Source: Bradyrhizobium cenepequi (GTDB lineage Bacteria > Pseudomonadota > Alphaproteobacteria > Rhizobiales > Xanthobacteraceae). From it: a DNA stretch of 64,000 nt. Location of the stretch: positions 186,001 to 250,000 of the forward strand of contig NZ_JAGKJI010000003.1 of NCBI RefSeq assembly GCF_020329485.1, read 5' to 3'. This document shows, one piece after another, positions 1 to 8,893 of the stretch. How positions within the stretch are numbered: position 1 is the stretch's first letter; every line of letters begins with the position of its first letter. Position numbers and translations under genes: made by a program. The notes beneath the pieces were generated by a model. That model was given only the letters and a program-made list of their open reading frames with translations. It was not told the DNA's origin and did no database searches.

Positions 1-1
1 T

Positions 2-463
2 GTGCCGGAGGAGCGACGCATCTTCACCGACCTGACGGTCGAGGAGAATCTCGAGGTCGGCCGCCAGCAGAGGCGCGACAACGCACCATATTGGACGCGC
101 GAAAAACTGTTCACGCTGTTTCCAAATCTCGGCGAGATGCGGGGACGTGCGGGCGGCCGCATGAGCGGTGGCGAGCAGCAGATGCTGACGATTGCGCGCA
201 CACTGATGGGCAATCCGTCACTGGTGCTGCTCGATGAGCCCTCAGAAGGCCTTTCGCCGAAGATTGTCGAGCAGATGGTCGATGCGATCCTTGCCATGAA
301 GAAGGAGGGTGTCAGCATTGTCGTCTCAGAGCAGAACCTGCATTTCGCGCGCCTGATCTCGGATCGCGCCTATATCATCGAGCGCGGCCGCATCTGCTTC
401 GGCGGCACGATGGACGAGCTCGATGCCCGGCCTGATATCCGCGACGCGCATTTGTCGCTGTGA
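2..463 (+). CDS. Branched-chain amino-acid type ABC transporter ATP-binding protein (LivF-like), 5' truncated
   Basis: This is the C-terminal two thirds of a LivF-type ATPase, which couples ATP hydrolysis to uptake of branched-chain amino acids or related carboxylates at the inner membrane. The first visible residues are PEERRIFTDLTVEENL, the Q-loop region found in LivF proteins. The ABC signature MSGGEQQ, Walker B LVLLDEPSEGLSP and the H-loop region VSEQN follow in order. Walker A lies outside the window, so this is a window-edge truncation and not a pseudogene. It is distinct from the second LivF at 24.1 kb. The remaining liv genes are expected upstream. The substrate cannot be read from this fragment. 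Confidence 0.93.
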   Translation: MPEERRIFTDLTVEENLEVGRQQRRDNAPYWTREKLFTLFPNLGEMRGRAGGRMSGGEQQMLTIARTLMGNPSLVLLDEPSEGLSPKIVEQMVDAILAMKKEGVSIVVSEQNLHFARLISDRAYIIERGRICFGGTMDELDARPDIRDAHLSL

Positions 464-464
464 T

Positions 465-545
465 CAGCATGATCCGGAAAAGTGGGTAGCGGTTTTCCCT
501 CGCGACAAACGCAAAGCGTTTGCCCGGGGATCTTGCTCAACAATG
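465..545. repeat. Bradyrhizobium-type interspersed palindromic repeat
   Basis: The segment carries the core GATCCGGAAAAGTGGG, then GGTTTTCC, and ends in GATCTTGCTCAACAA. I recognise this as a diverged copy of a short element that recurs between genes in rhizobial genomes. It fills the gap between the ABC ATPase and the MarR gene. Recognition is from memory; copy number in this genome was not counted. Confidence 0.55.
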
Positions 546-571
546 GGCGTGGCGGCAGGGGAGATTGAATC

Positions 572-1027
572 ATGGCCAGGAATGGTGTCGCGAAACGTAA
601 CCCGAAGCCGCAGAAGACCAGCTACATTCTGGACGAGCAGATCGGCTTCCTGCTGCGCCAGGTTTGGCAGCGCCACGCCACCATCTTCGCGCGCGAGATC
701 GGCGTCGACCTGACCTCGCCGCAATGGGCGGCGCTGTCGAAGCTCGCCGAGACCGGCGCGTGCTCGCAGAACCAGCTCGGCCGGCTGACGGCGATGGATG
801 TCGCCACCATCAAGGGCGTCATCGACCGCCTCACCGCGCGGGGCCTGACCGAGACCAGTCCTGATCCCGAGGACGGCCGTCGTTTGCTGGTGAGCCTGAC
901 CCGCGCCGGTCAGCAGACGGTCGAAAAAGCCGCGCCGAATGCGCTGGCGATCACCAAGGAAACGCTGGCGCCGCTCGATGGTAAGGAGCGGGAGACATTG
1001 ATCGAGCTGCTCGGCAAGCTGCGGTGA
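572..1027 (+). CDS. MarR-family transcriptional regulator
   Basis: A 151-residue winged-helix regulator. Residues about 20-60 form the dimerisation helices. The recognition region is SQNQLGRLTAMDVATIKGVIDRL, shown here only for position (about 70-90), followed by a wing with the DPEDGRR motif that is characteristic of MarR proteins. Length is typical (about 140-160). The start ATG has a good ribosome site (GGGGAG) about 9 bases upstream. It follows an ABC transporter gene in the same direction, so it may regulate that transporter, but a repeat element separates them. The ligand is unknown; MarR proteins commonly sense aromatic carboxylates. Confidence 0.9.
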   Translation: MARNGVAKRNPKPQKTSYILDEQIGFLLRQVWQRHATIFAREIGVDLTSPQWAALSKLAETGACSQNQLGRLTAMDVATIKGVIDRLTARGLTETSPDPEDGRRLLVSLTRAGQQTVEKAAPNALAITKETLAPLDGKERETLIELLGKLR

Positions 1028-1126
1028 ACCGTCGCCGGGCACGCTTGATTGTCGGCGGAACAAAACCCGGTGACTGACATTGCCAAGGTTCAAGAGGCGG
1101 GCAGGGAACCAACAGGAGTTCCCCCA

Positions 1127-2365
1127 ATGAGGATTAATTGGCTTTACACAACGGCAATCGCCTTGACGATCGGTGCCGGCGTCGCCGTCGCGCAGGCGCC
1201 GGATCAATCGCAGAAGCGCGAGGAAGGACCACGCGCACAGGCTCCGGCGGGTCAGTCAAAAGACATGGATCGTTCGCGTGCCCAGTCCAGGGAGACGGAG
1301 CGCCCCGGTGTGGCCGATCGCACGAAGGAGCGCACTCAGTCTGAACAGAAGGGCGGCGGTGGCGGCGCCAAGGACATGCAGCGTGGCGAGGGTCCGTCGC
1401 CGGCTGAACGAAGCAGGCAGGCTCAAGAGCCGCAGGGGCGTGAGAGCAGGGAGCCCACCCGGCAAAGCCAGGATCAGGACCGTCGCGATCGCCCGGCCGC
1501 GAGCACGAGGCAGCAAAGCAGGGATGAGCAGCGCAACCGTGATTCTGGTCAGGCCACCGAACAGCAGCGGGGCCGCATGGACCGGACCGGACGGGACCGT
1601 GCGCAGGACACCAGGCAGCCTGCCGATACCAAGCAGCAGTCCCAGCAGGAGATGGACCGCACCAAGCAGCAGAGCCAGCAGCCGATGGATCGCGACCGCA
1701 GGGATCAGCGCGATCAGGCGGCCCAGCCCTCCGGCACGTCCACGCAGCAGCAGACATCACGGCCGAGCGACACCACCCAGGACCAGGGCACAAAGATGGG
1801 CCGGGCGCCTGGACAGGCGGGCCAGCGCACCACGAGCGTCAATGACGATCAGCGCAAGCAGATCGTGGATCAGCTCCGGCGCGAGCGAACGGCAACCCGG
1901 ACCTCGAATGTGAACGTCAATATCGGCCAGCGGTTGCCGCCGAGCATCCAGCCTCACCGGCTGCCGGCAGACATCGTGCGGATCGCTCCGCAATATCGCG
2001 ACTATGACTACACGCTTGTTGACGACCGGGTCGTTATCGTCGATCCGCGACGGCACGAAGTCGTCGACATCCTTGACGAAGGGCCGGGCTATGGCGGGCC
2101 TGCAGTCTATGGCCGCGAACGCGTCGTCATCAGCGACGACATGCGTCCGAGGTTCAGGGAGTTGGCGCGCGGGTCTTCGGCCACAGTCGGCACAACGGCG
2201 CCCTCGGGCGGAATGTCGGCGTCGAACTGCCTGTCGCTGCAGCCGGTGCCGGAGGAAATGGTGCGCAACAATCCCGATCTCGGCAACTATCGCTATCTCG
2301 CCGTCGGCGACCAGATCGTGCTGGTCGATCCGCAGCAGCAGAAGGTGGTGCAGGTGATCGATTGA
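1127..2365 (+). CDS. Secreted DUF1236 protein with long Q/R-rich linker
   Basis: Begins MRINWLYTTAIALTIGAGVA followed by VAQA, a classical Sec signal peptide with cleavage expected near residue 24. Residues about 30-235 are low complexity, rich in Gln, Arg, Ser and Asp, and probably disordered. Two DUF1236 units follow: one near residues 290-330 (LPADIVRIAPQYRDYDY, then VVIVDPRRHEVVDIL) and one at the C-terminus (LVDPQQQKVVQVID). DUF1236 proteins are common in Bradyrhizobium and related genera and have no established function. The ATG at 1127 was chosen over the upstream in-frame codon at 1049 because AGGAG sits just upstream and the signal peptide then starts at residue 1. Confidence 0.85.
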   Translation: MRINWLYTTAIALTIGAGVAVAQAPDQSQKREEGPRAQAPAGQSKDMDRSRAQSRETERPGVADRTKERTQSEQKGGGGGAKDMQRGEGPSPAERSRQAQEPQGRESREPTRQSQDQDRRDRPAASTRQQSRDEQRNRDSGQATEQQRGRMDRTGRDRAQDTRQPADTKQQSQQEMDRTKQQSQQPMDRDRRDQRDQAAQPSGTSTQQQTSRPSDTTQDQGTKMGRAPGQAGQRTTSVNDDQRKQIVDQLRRERTATRTSNVNVNIGQRLPPSIQPHRLPADIVRIAPQYRDYDYTLVDDRVVIVDPRRHEVVDILDEGPGYGGPAVYGRERVVISDDMRPRFRELARGSSATVGTTAPSGGMSASNCLSLQPVPEEMVRNNPDLGNYRYLAVGDQIVLVDPQQQKVVQVID

Positions 2366-2375
2366 TGGACTTCCT

Positions 2376-2520
2376 CCCTCTCCCCGTTCTTACGGGGAGA
2401 GGGTTGGGGTGAGGGGCTCTATCCGCGAATGCGGTCAGAGATGAGTTCGCGGAGGCTCCCCCTCACTCGAATTCGAGCTGCGCTCGAATTCGACCTCTCC
2501 CCGCACGCGGGGCGAGGTGA
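2376..2520. repeat. Palindromic CCTCTCCCC/GGGGAGAGG repeat, possible terminator
   Basis: Two related hairpins lie between convergent genes. The first has CCTCTCCCCG-like arms around TTCTTACGG and reads on as GGTTGGGGTGAGGGG. The second is built from CTCGAATTCGA arms and CCTCTCCCCGC/GCGGGGCGAGG. Such units are abundant between genes in Bradyrhizobium. Position between the 3' ends of two converging genes makes a bidirectional terminator role plausible. No clear T-run follows. Confidence 0.6.
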
Positions 2521-2540
2521 AGCGCGCGATGGCGTTGCAT

Positions 2541-3737
2541 TTACCGCCCCACGATCTCCGGCACCTTGCCCGCCGGCGGCGTATTCCGGCTGCGCTGGGT
2601 GCGGACGATACCGTCGATGATGGTCATGCCGACGCCCGGCAGATCGCCGAGTTGCACGCTCTCCAGGATGTTCTTGCCCGGCGAATGCTGCGCCTTATCC
2701 ATCAGCACGAAATCGGCCGCGCGGCCGACTTCCACCAGCCCGCAGTCCAGTTCCCGCATCCGTGCGGTGTTGCCGGTCGCAAGGCAGAACGCGATCTCCG
2801 CCGGCAGTTCGCCGAGCGAGGACAGCAGCGAGACCATGCGCAAAATGCCAAGCGGCTGCACGCCGGAACCGGCGGGCGCATCGGTGCCGAGGATGACGCG
2901 GTGAAGATCGCCCATCTCGCGCGCGATACGCAGCGTGTATAGCGCCGAGCGCTCATTGCCGTTGTGAACCAGTTCGAGGCCGCGCTTGCAGCCCTCGCAG
3001 ATGCAGCGGATCTGGTCGTCGGGCAGGGCGGTGTGACCGCCATTGATATGGCCGACCACGTCGGTGTCGGCCTCCAGCACGACGTCCTTGTCGATCAGAC
3101 CGGAGCCGGGGATCGAAGGGCCGCCGGTGTGGATCGTGCTCTGGATGCCGTATTTGCGCGCCCATCCCACCATCTTCCGCGCGGTGGGGCCGTCCTTCAC
3201 GCCGCCAAGGCCGACCTCGCCGAGCAGCTTGACGCCGGCGGCGGCCATTTCCTTGAAATCCTCTTCCACCATCTCGCATTCGATCACCGGCGCGCCGGCA
3301 TGCACCTTCACGCCGCCCGGCCGCAGCGTCCAGAATGCGCGCTGCGCGAAGATCGCCATCGCTTTCAAGCCTACGACATCGCGTGGGCGGCCCGGCATGT
3401 GCACCTCGCCCGCGGAGATCATCGTGGTGACGCCACCATGCAGATAGCTGTCGATCCAGTTGATCTGGTTCTGCCGCGGTGTCCAGTCGCCCGCCACAGG
3501 ATGGACGTGGCTGTCGATCAGTCCCGGTGCCACCGTCGTGCCGTTGGCATCGACGATGGTGGTGGCGCCTTCGGTGTCGACGTCCTTGGCGCGGCCAACG
3601 CCCGTGATCTTGCCGTTCTCGGCCACGATGGTGTCGGCATCGAGGATCGGCCGCTCCAGCGCGCCCGACAGCAGCAGCCCGATATTGCGGATCACCAGCT
3701 TGCTCGGTCCGGTCGCCTGGGGTGCATCGTGGGCCAT
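2541..3737 (-). CDS. Amidohydrolase-superfamily protein, enamidase-like
   Basis: A 398-residue cyclic amidohydrolase. The metal motif HxH is at residues 77-79 (GLIDSHVHPV). Later come EVGLGG (a likely bridging Glu), TIHTGG and GHINGG (His ligands) and LGTDAPAGSG (catalytic Asp). The C-terminal part, with SRNTPPAGK, resembles what I recall of enamidase (6-oxo-1,4,5,6-tetrahydronicotinate amidohydrolase) from anaerobic nicotinate degradation in Eubacterium barkeri. The usual reaction is hydrolysis of a cyclic C-N bond. No other nicotinate genes are visible nearby, so the substrate is an inference; a dihydropyrimidinase- or imidazolonepropionase-like role is the alternative. It appears to be transcribed alone. 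Confidence 0.82.
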   Translation of the reverse strand: MAHDAPQATGPSKLVIRNIGLLLSGALERPILDADTIVAENGKITGVGRAKDVDTEGATTIVDANGTTVAPGLIDSHVHPVAGDWTPRQNQINWIDSYLHGGVTTMISAGEVHMPGRPRDVVGLKAMAIFAQRAFWTLRPGGVKVHAGAPVIECEMVEEDFKEMAAAGVKLLGEVGLGGVKDGPTARKMVGWARKYGIQSTIHTGGPSIPGSGLIDKDVVLEADTDVVGHINGGHTALPDDQIRCICEGCKRGLELVHNGNERSALYTLRIAREMGDLHRVILGTDAPAGSGVQPLGILRMVSLLSSLGELPAEIAFCLATGNTARMRELDCGLVEVGRAADFVLMDKAQHSPGKNILESVQLGDLPGVGMTIIDGIVRTQRSRNTPPAGKVPEIVGR

Positions 3738-3813
3738 GCTCTGTCCTTTTCGCTCAATGCTTCCGCCGTGGATTGTGCCCGCGGCCTGACGCTTCGATCA
3801 AGCCGGATTGTTT

Positions 3814-3827
3814 ATTAGTATACGAAT
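3814..3827. promoter_or_regulatory. Candidate GntR-type operator upstream of the amidohydrolase gene
   Basis: ATTAGTATACGAAT is a near-palindrome centred on GTATAC, with the form TNGTATACNA that FCD-type GntR regulators often bind. It lies about 77-90 bases upstream of the amidohydrolase start on the opposite strand. No GntR gene is adjacent, so the cognate protein is unknown. Confidence 0.3.
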
Positions 3828-3927
3828 GATCCTTGTTGAAAAGGGCTTCGCGCAACAACCTCCGACCTCATCTCGAGGAGCCGCGCAAGCGGCGTCTCGA
3901 GGGATGGGCCACGGGCGCCTCACTCTT

Positions 3928-4031
3928 CGTCATTCCGGGGCGCGCGCAGCGCGAGCCCGGAATCCATCGCGCCGCTTGCGCACGCGGTGAAATGGATTCC
4001 GGGCTCGTCCTTCGGACGCCCCGGAATGACG
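3928..4031. repeat. Long nested palindromic repeat (CATTCCGGGGCG family)
   Basis: Outer arms CGTCATTCCGGGGCG (3928-3942) and its exact complement (4017-4031) enclose inner arms GAGCCCGGAATCCAT (3953-3967) and complement (3992-4006). This element family is widespread in Bradyrhizobium intergenic DNA. It has no coding capacity that I would trust. It forms part of the 1.2-kb gene-free stretch 3738-4972. Confidence 0.75.
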
Positions 4032-4149
4032 AGTCGCGCTCGCGGAAATTTCTCCAATCCAATCAACGTGATTTGCCCTGTCCAGCCCTCGCGGAAAAAA
4101 CATTCCGCTTCCGTCGTCGGGCAAATCAGTGATTTAACTCCGCGCGTCT

Positions 4150-4500
4150 CACCCGAATGAGGGGCGGCTCGCGATCGTCACGAACGTTGCGGTGGGATGC
4201 GGTGGACGCGGGTGTTGCGACTGACGAGCGCGGCATCAGCGGACGGCGAAGTCGTGTGGTTCTGGCGCCCCGACGCTGGCGCTAAGTTCTGTGGATCAAG
4301 TGTCCGCAGAGTGACGGTGGCAAGAAAGCCCGGTCACCGGGAAGAGCACGAAGTAAGCCGTAAAACCACTGCGCAGGGAAAGCCGGAGTTGCTCCGGTTG
4401 ACCTGTGGTCCTACCCCCGTGCTTTTTGTTGCACGGGGCCCACGGGTGCAACCGGCACCCGGCTTTCCCTGCGCCCTCTGACATAGAGGAGGGTGGAAAG
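4150..4500. repeat. Structured multi-hairpin element recurrent in Bradyrhizobium-type genomes
   Basis: The short open frame here resembles fragments often annotated as hypothetical proteins, but the DNA itself is highly structured. Exact 16-base arms GCGCAGGGAAAGCCGG (4371-4386) and complement (4459-4474) enclose a hairpin with CCCCGTGC arms (4415-4422 and 4431-4438). Two more hairpins overlap the outer arms: CCGGAG/CTCCGG at 4383-4397 and CGGGTGC/GCACCCG at 4443-4461. The upstream part (about 4190-4360, including GGACGGCGAAGTCGTGTGG and GAGCACGAAGTAAGCCGTAA) matches what I remember of a repeated non-coding element. Between 4500 and 4972 I see no gene other than the 5' region of the DUF305 gene. 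Confidence 0.55.
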
Positions 4501-4972
4501 TGAAGCAAAGCTCGGGCGGAGTACGCCGCGAGAATGCAGACTCACATCCTCTCCGCTATTTGACAGTTGAATCAGAACCTCTGTCGCCTCATCAAGCGCA
4601 AGCGTGCGTGCTGCGTCGGCGCGTCGTTCGCGTTCCTGATGATGTGATCGTCGATCAGGTCGCAGATACAGGACACGAATCCAGTTCACCGGATCTTGAG
4701 CGCTGCAATCAGCGTCATCACCGAATATTGGTTGATCCTTGCCGTTTATTGACGCCGAACACATCGATCCGACGTCCAATCGGCGTTGTCGGAACCTAAA
4801 TCGTTTTTTAATTGAGGATGGGCCGTTCGCCACCCACCTTGAAGGGTGTCGGCAAGGTGGCGTCTTGGTTGCCGACCGCCTGTTCGGCGAACCACCCCTT
4901 AAATATTCGGAAACGCAAGAGGCTGGGCCGTGGATCGCTCCGCGCAACGGCCAACTTTGTCTGGAGGCATGG

Positions 4973-5503
4973 ATGATTGTGTTGTCACGTTCTTTCGTTC
5001 GCAAACGCGTGATCTCACTTGCGACGACGGCTTCGGTTGCGGCGACATCGTTCGTGCTGGCTCAGAATCCCACAAGGGCGTATCACCTTCGCGGAGCTAT
5101 GCCGGTTCAATATGTAGCCGATCGCCCCGACTATGCCGACGAGCAGCCCTTCCTTTCGGAAAACGACGCCGCCATGAGCAAGATGATGGCGGACATGACG
5201 ATCAAGCCGACCGGCGACGTCGACCGCGATTTCGTCGCGATGATGGTCCCGCACCATCAAGGTGCGATCGACATGGCGAAGGCCGTCCTTCGCTATGGCC
5301 ATAATGAGCAGCTTCGCCGTCTCGCCCAGGAAATTGTCGTCACCCAGCAGCAGGAGATCGCGGCGATGCGGCTTGCGGTTGGAGAGGAGTTGCCGCCGTC
5401 GGTTGCGGCGCCGACACAGCCAGCGCCTGCGCCGCAGCCGGATGCGATGCCTGCCATGCATTCACCTGACGCGATGCCGCGCCATACAATGCATATGCGA
5501 TAG
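4973..5503 (+). CDS. DUF305-family periplasmic protein
   Basis: A 176-residue protein with an N-terminal export signal (residues 1 to about 30, ending in SFVLAQ). A four-helix DUF305 core follows, with the hallmark MVPHHQGAIDMAK near residues 89-101 (two adjacent His) and a Met-rich, Pro-rich tail including MPAMHSPDAMPRHTMHMR. His/Met-rich DUF305 proteins related to CopM bind copper in the periplasm, so a metal-binding role is likely but inferred. The ATG at 4973 has TGGAGG about 6 bases upstream and puts the signal peptide at residue 1; a longer in-frame extension to 4739 lacks any such signal. It precedes an RND pump in the same direction. Confidence 0.82.
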   Translation: MIVLSRSFVRKRVISLATTASVAATSFVLAQNPTRAYHLRGAMPVQYVADRPDYADEQPFLSENDAAMSKMMADMTIKPTGDVDRDFVAMMVPHHQGAIDMAKAVLRYGHNEQLRRLAQEIVVTQQQEIAAMRLAVGEELPPSVAAPTQPAPAPQPDAMPAMHSPDAMPRHTMHMR

Positions 5504-5704
5504 GGGATGGAAAACCACGAGGATATCGGCTCTCGCGTCTCGCCCGTGCATGGGGCGTGGCGAAGACAGAGCTCGGCGACGTTATCTGGTGATCGCAGAA
5601 GGTATGCCGGACGACCCCGGTCACGTGGTGCATGTGCAATTGAAATAGACGCGCTGCCGGGTTGTGTGAGGACCAGCAGGGCGGTGCGCGGTTAAGGACT
5701 GACG

Positions 5705-8700
5705 ATGGGTATCGTTCGCTTCGCTCTGCGGTTTCCACATACATTCTATGTAGTCGCCGCGTTGATCCTGTTTCTAGGTGCCGTCGCCAGCTACAAGACG
5801 CCGACGGACATCTTTCCGGAAATCAACATCCCCGTGGTGACGGTGATCTGGAGCTACACCGGGCTGAGCACGCCCGAGATGGAGCAGCGCGTCACCACCT
5901 ATAGCCAGTATTCGATCAGCTCCAACGTCAACGGCATCAGGAACATCGAAGCCCAGACGATGGCAGGGCTATCGGTGCAGAAGATTTATTTCCAGCCTGA
6001 CGTCAATCTCGACCTCGCCATCTCCCAGATCGTCTCCGCTACCAATTCGATCCGTGCGCTGATGCCGCCGGGGATCCAGCCGCCGGTGGTGGTTCAGTTC
6101 AACGCCTCGAGCGTTCCAGTGCTGCAGATCAGCTTGAGCTCAGACACGCTCAATGAGCAGCAGCTCTACGATTACGGCATCTATCGGATCCGCCAGCAAC
6201 TGGCGCCGATCCCGGGCATCACGCTACCGACGCCGGCAGGCGGCAAGTACCGCCAGATCATGGTCGACATCGATCCGGAAAAGCTGCTCGCCAAGGGATT
6301 GACGCCGCTCGACGTGGTGAACGCCGTGAACACCCAGAACCTCACGCTGCCGGCAGGCACGGCGAAGTTCGACAAAACGCAATATGCCGTCCGCACCAAT
6401 GCGACGCCGCCGAGCATCGACGACCTCAACAACATTCCAATCAAGGTGGTGAATGGCGCGACCGTGTTCGTCAAGGATGTCGGGCAGGTGCATGACGGCT
6501 GGCTGGTTCAGCAGAACGTCGTGCGACAGAACGGCCGGCGCTCGGTCCTGCTCAGTATCATCAAGAACGGCAATGCCTCCACACTCTCCGTGGTCAATGC
6601 CGTGCACAAGGCATTGCAGACGGCGCGCGCCGCAGCGCCTCCAGGCATGCAGATCAACGAACTGTTCGATCAGTCGGTATTCGTGAAGGACTCGGTCGCG
6701 GGCGTGCTACGGGAAGGCGCGATCGCTGCGGCGCTGACGGCGCTGATGATCCTCTTGTTCCTCGGATCGTGGCGCTCGACGGCGGTGGTCATGATCTCGA
6801 TCCCGCTCTCGATCCTGGCGTCGCTGATCGTGCTCTATTTCCTTGGCGAGACGTTGAACACGATGACGCTCGGCGGGCTGGCGCTCGCGGTCGGAATTCT
6901 CGTCGACGACTCCACAGTCACGATCGAGAACACCCATCGCCTGCTTACCGAGGAAGGGATGCCACTGCCGCAGGCGACACTGCACGGCGCCGCCGGCATT
7001 GCCGTACCGACCTTGGTCTCGACGCTCGCGATCAGCTGCGTTTTCACCTCCGTCGTGTTCCTGGATGGGCCGGCAAAATACCTGTTCACACCGCTCGGGC
7101 TTGCTGTCGTATTTGCGATGCTGGCTTCCTACGGTCTTTCCCGAACGCTGACGCCGATCGTGATCGGCCTCTTGCTCAAGGGCGAACATCACGGCACGCC
7201 TGGAGCAGCCGCGGCCGGCTTGTTCGCCCGCTTCCATGCGGCGTTCGAACGTGGTTTTGAAGCCGTGCGTCATACCTATTCGCGCTGGCTGACCGGACTC
7301 TTGAACCATCGCTTCATCATCCCCATCGGCATGGGGCTTGTGCTGCTGCTGGGTACGGTGATGTTTCCCATGGTCGGCCGCGACTTCTTCCCGGCGATCG
7401 ACGGTGGGCAGATCCAGCTTCACGTTCGTGCGCCGGCCGGGACCAGGATCGAGGCGACGGAGCGCATCTTTCAGCAGGTCGAGAACAAGATCCGCGAGAT
7501 CATCCCGGCCGATCAGCGCCAGCTGATCGTCGACAATATCGGACTGCCAGCGCGGCCGTATAACCTTGCCTTTAGCGACGGCTCTACCATCGGTGTCAAT
7601 GACGGCGTGATCCTTGTTGCTCTCAAGGAAGGCCACGCTCCGACCGCCGACTATGTGCGCAAGCTGCGCGAGGAACTGCCGAAGGCCTTCCCAGAGGATA
7701 CTTTCTACTTCCAGGCCGCGGACATCGTGACGCAGATCCTAAATTTCGGACTGCCGGCGCAGATCGACGTCCGCACCGTCGGCTATGACAAGGACAATAA
7801 TCTGCGCGTCGCGCAGGAGCTGCGGCAGCGCATCGCCGATATCCCCGGCGTGGTGGATGCGCATCTGCAGCAGGAGGTGAACGCGCCCGCGTTCTATGCC
7901 GACATCGACCGCACCCGCGCGGCCCAGCTCGGTCTGAACGCCAATACGATCGCGACCAATCTCAATGTCAGCCTGAGCTCGTCCGAGCAGGTGCAGCCGA
8001 ATTTCTGGACCGATCCCAAATCCGGCATTCCGTATTACATCGCGGTGCAGACGCCAGAGAGCAAGGTCGCGTCCATCAACGATCTCGGCAACACGCCAGT
8101 TTCGACGACGCTGGCATCGCTGACCGACACACCCGTGCCCGGCCTGCTCAGCAACGTTGCCACGTTCAAGCGCGGCAGTGTCCCAACCAACGCCAACCAG
8201 GCCAACATTCAGCCGGTCTACGAGATCTATGCCAGCACGCAAGGGCGTGACCTCGGCAGCGTCGCGAGCCAGATCAGTCATATTGTCGGTGACCTGCAGA
8301 AGCAGCTCAAGCCGGGCAACTCGATCCAGGTGATCGGCCAGATCGACAGCATGAACAGCTCGTTCCTCAATCTCGGCATCGGCCTGTTGTTTGCCGCGGT
8401 CTTTGTCTACATGCTGATGGTGGTTAATTATCAGAATTTCGGCGATCCGTTCGTCGTGATCCTGGCCTTGCCCGCGACGCTTTGCGGCATCCTGACCATG
8501 CTGTTCGTGACCGGAACGACCCTGAACGTGCCGTCGCTGATGGGTGCGATCATGGCGGTGGGCGTCGCATCGGCCAACTCGATCCTGCTCGTGACTTTCG
8601 CCCGCGAGCAGCAGCTTGCCGGCAAGACCGCCTTTGAGGCCGCAATCGAGGCAGGGCATACCAGAATCCGGCCGGTGCTGATGACTGCGGCCGCGATGAT

Positions 8701-8893
8701 CGTGGGCATGATTCCGATGGCGATCGGTGCCGCCGGCGAAGAGCAGAATGCCGCGCTTGCGCGCGCGGTGATCGGTGGCTTGCTGTTTGCGACGCCGACG
8801 ACGCTGCTGGTGGTACCCTATCTGTTTGCCATGCTGCGCAAGGGCAACGACGGCAGGAAACATCACGGTGTGTTCGACGAGGTGCTGGAATGA
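5705..8893 (+). CDS. RND-family efflux transporter, inner-membrane pump
   Basis: A 1062-residue resistance-nodulation-division permease, the normal length for the AcrB/HAE1 group. TM1 is near residues 8-28. A first large periplasmic loop leads to a TM2-TM6 block starting near 335, and a second loop leads to TM7-TM12 ending near 1045. TM4 carries the proton-relay Asp pair (GILVDDSTVTIENTHRLL region), which marks it as a proton-driven pump of the hydrophobic/amphiphile type and not a heavy-metal CusA type. The stop overlaps the start of the adaptor gene by four bases (ATGA), so the two are translationally coupled. No outer-membrane channel gene is adjacent; a TolC-like partner is presumably elsewhere. 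Confidence 0.95.
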   Translation: MGIVRFALRFPHTFYVVAALILFLGAVASYKTPTDIFPEINIPVVTVIWSYTGLSTPEMEQRVTTYSQYSISSNVNGIRNIEAQTMAGLSVQKIYFQPDVNLDLAISQIVSATNSIRALMPPGIQPPVVVQFNASSVPVLQISLSSDTLNEQQLYDYGIYRIRQQLAPIPGITLPTPAGGKYRQIMVDIDPEKLLAKGLTPLDVVNAVNTQNLTLPAGTAKFDKTQYAVRTNATPPSIDDLNNIPIKVVNGATVFVKDVGQVHDGWLVQQNVVRQNGRRSVLLSIIKNGNASTLSVVNAVHKALQTARAAAPPGMQINELFDQSVFVKDSVAGVLREGAIAAALTALMILLFLGSWRSTAVVMISIPLSILASLIVLYFLGETLNTMTLGGLALAVGILVDDSTVTIENTHRLLTEEGMPLPQATLHGAAGIAVPTLVSTLAISCVFTSVVFLDGPAKYLFTPLGLAVVFAMLASYGLSRTLTPIVIGLLLKGEHHGTPGAAAAGLFARFHAAFERGFEAVRHTYSRWLTGLLNHRFIIPIGMGLVLLLGTVMFPMVGRDFFPAIDGGQIQLHVRAPAGTRIEATERIFQQVENKIREIIPADQRQLIVDNIGLPARPYNLAFSDGSTIGVNDGVILVALKEGHAPTADYVRKLREELPKAFPEDTFYFQAADIVTQILNFGLPAQIDVRTVGYDKDNNLRVAQELRQRIADIPGVVDAHLQQEVNAPAFYADIDRTRAAQLGLNANTIATNLNVSLSSSEQVQPNFWTDPKSGIPYYIAVQTPESKVASINDLGNTPVSTTLASLTDTPVPGLLSNVATFKRGSVPTNANQANIQPVYEIYASTQGRDLGSVASQISHIVGDLQKQLKPGNSIQVIGQIDSMNSSFLNLGIGLLFAAVFVYMLMVVNYQNFGDPFVVILALPATLCGILTMLFVTGTTLNVPSLMGAIMAVGVASANSILLVTFAREQQLAGKTAFEAAIEAGHTRIRPVLMTAAAMIVGMIPMAIGAAGEEQNAALARAVIGGLLFATPTTLLVVPYLFAMLRKGNDGRKHHGVFDEVLE

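Noticed and set aside
4197..4481. 94-codon frame resembling a short hypothetical protein
   Set aside because: It lies in a structured repeat whose hairpins explain the sequence better than coding; no ribosome site and no conserved residues that I can identify.
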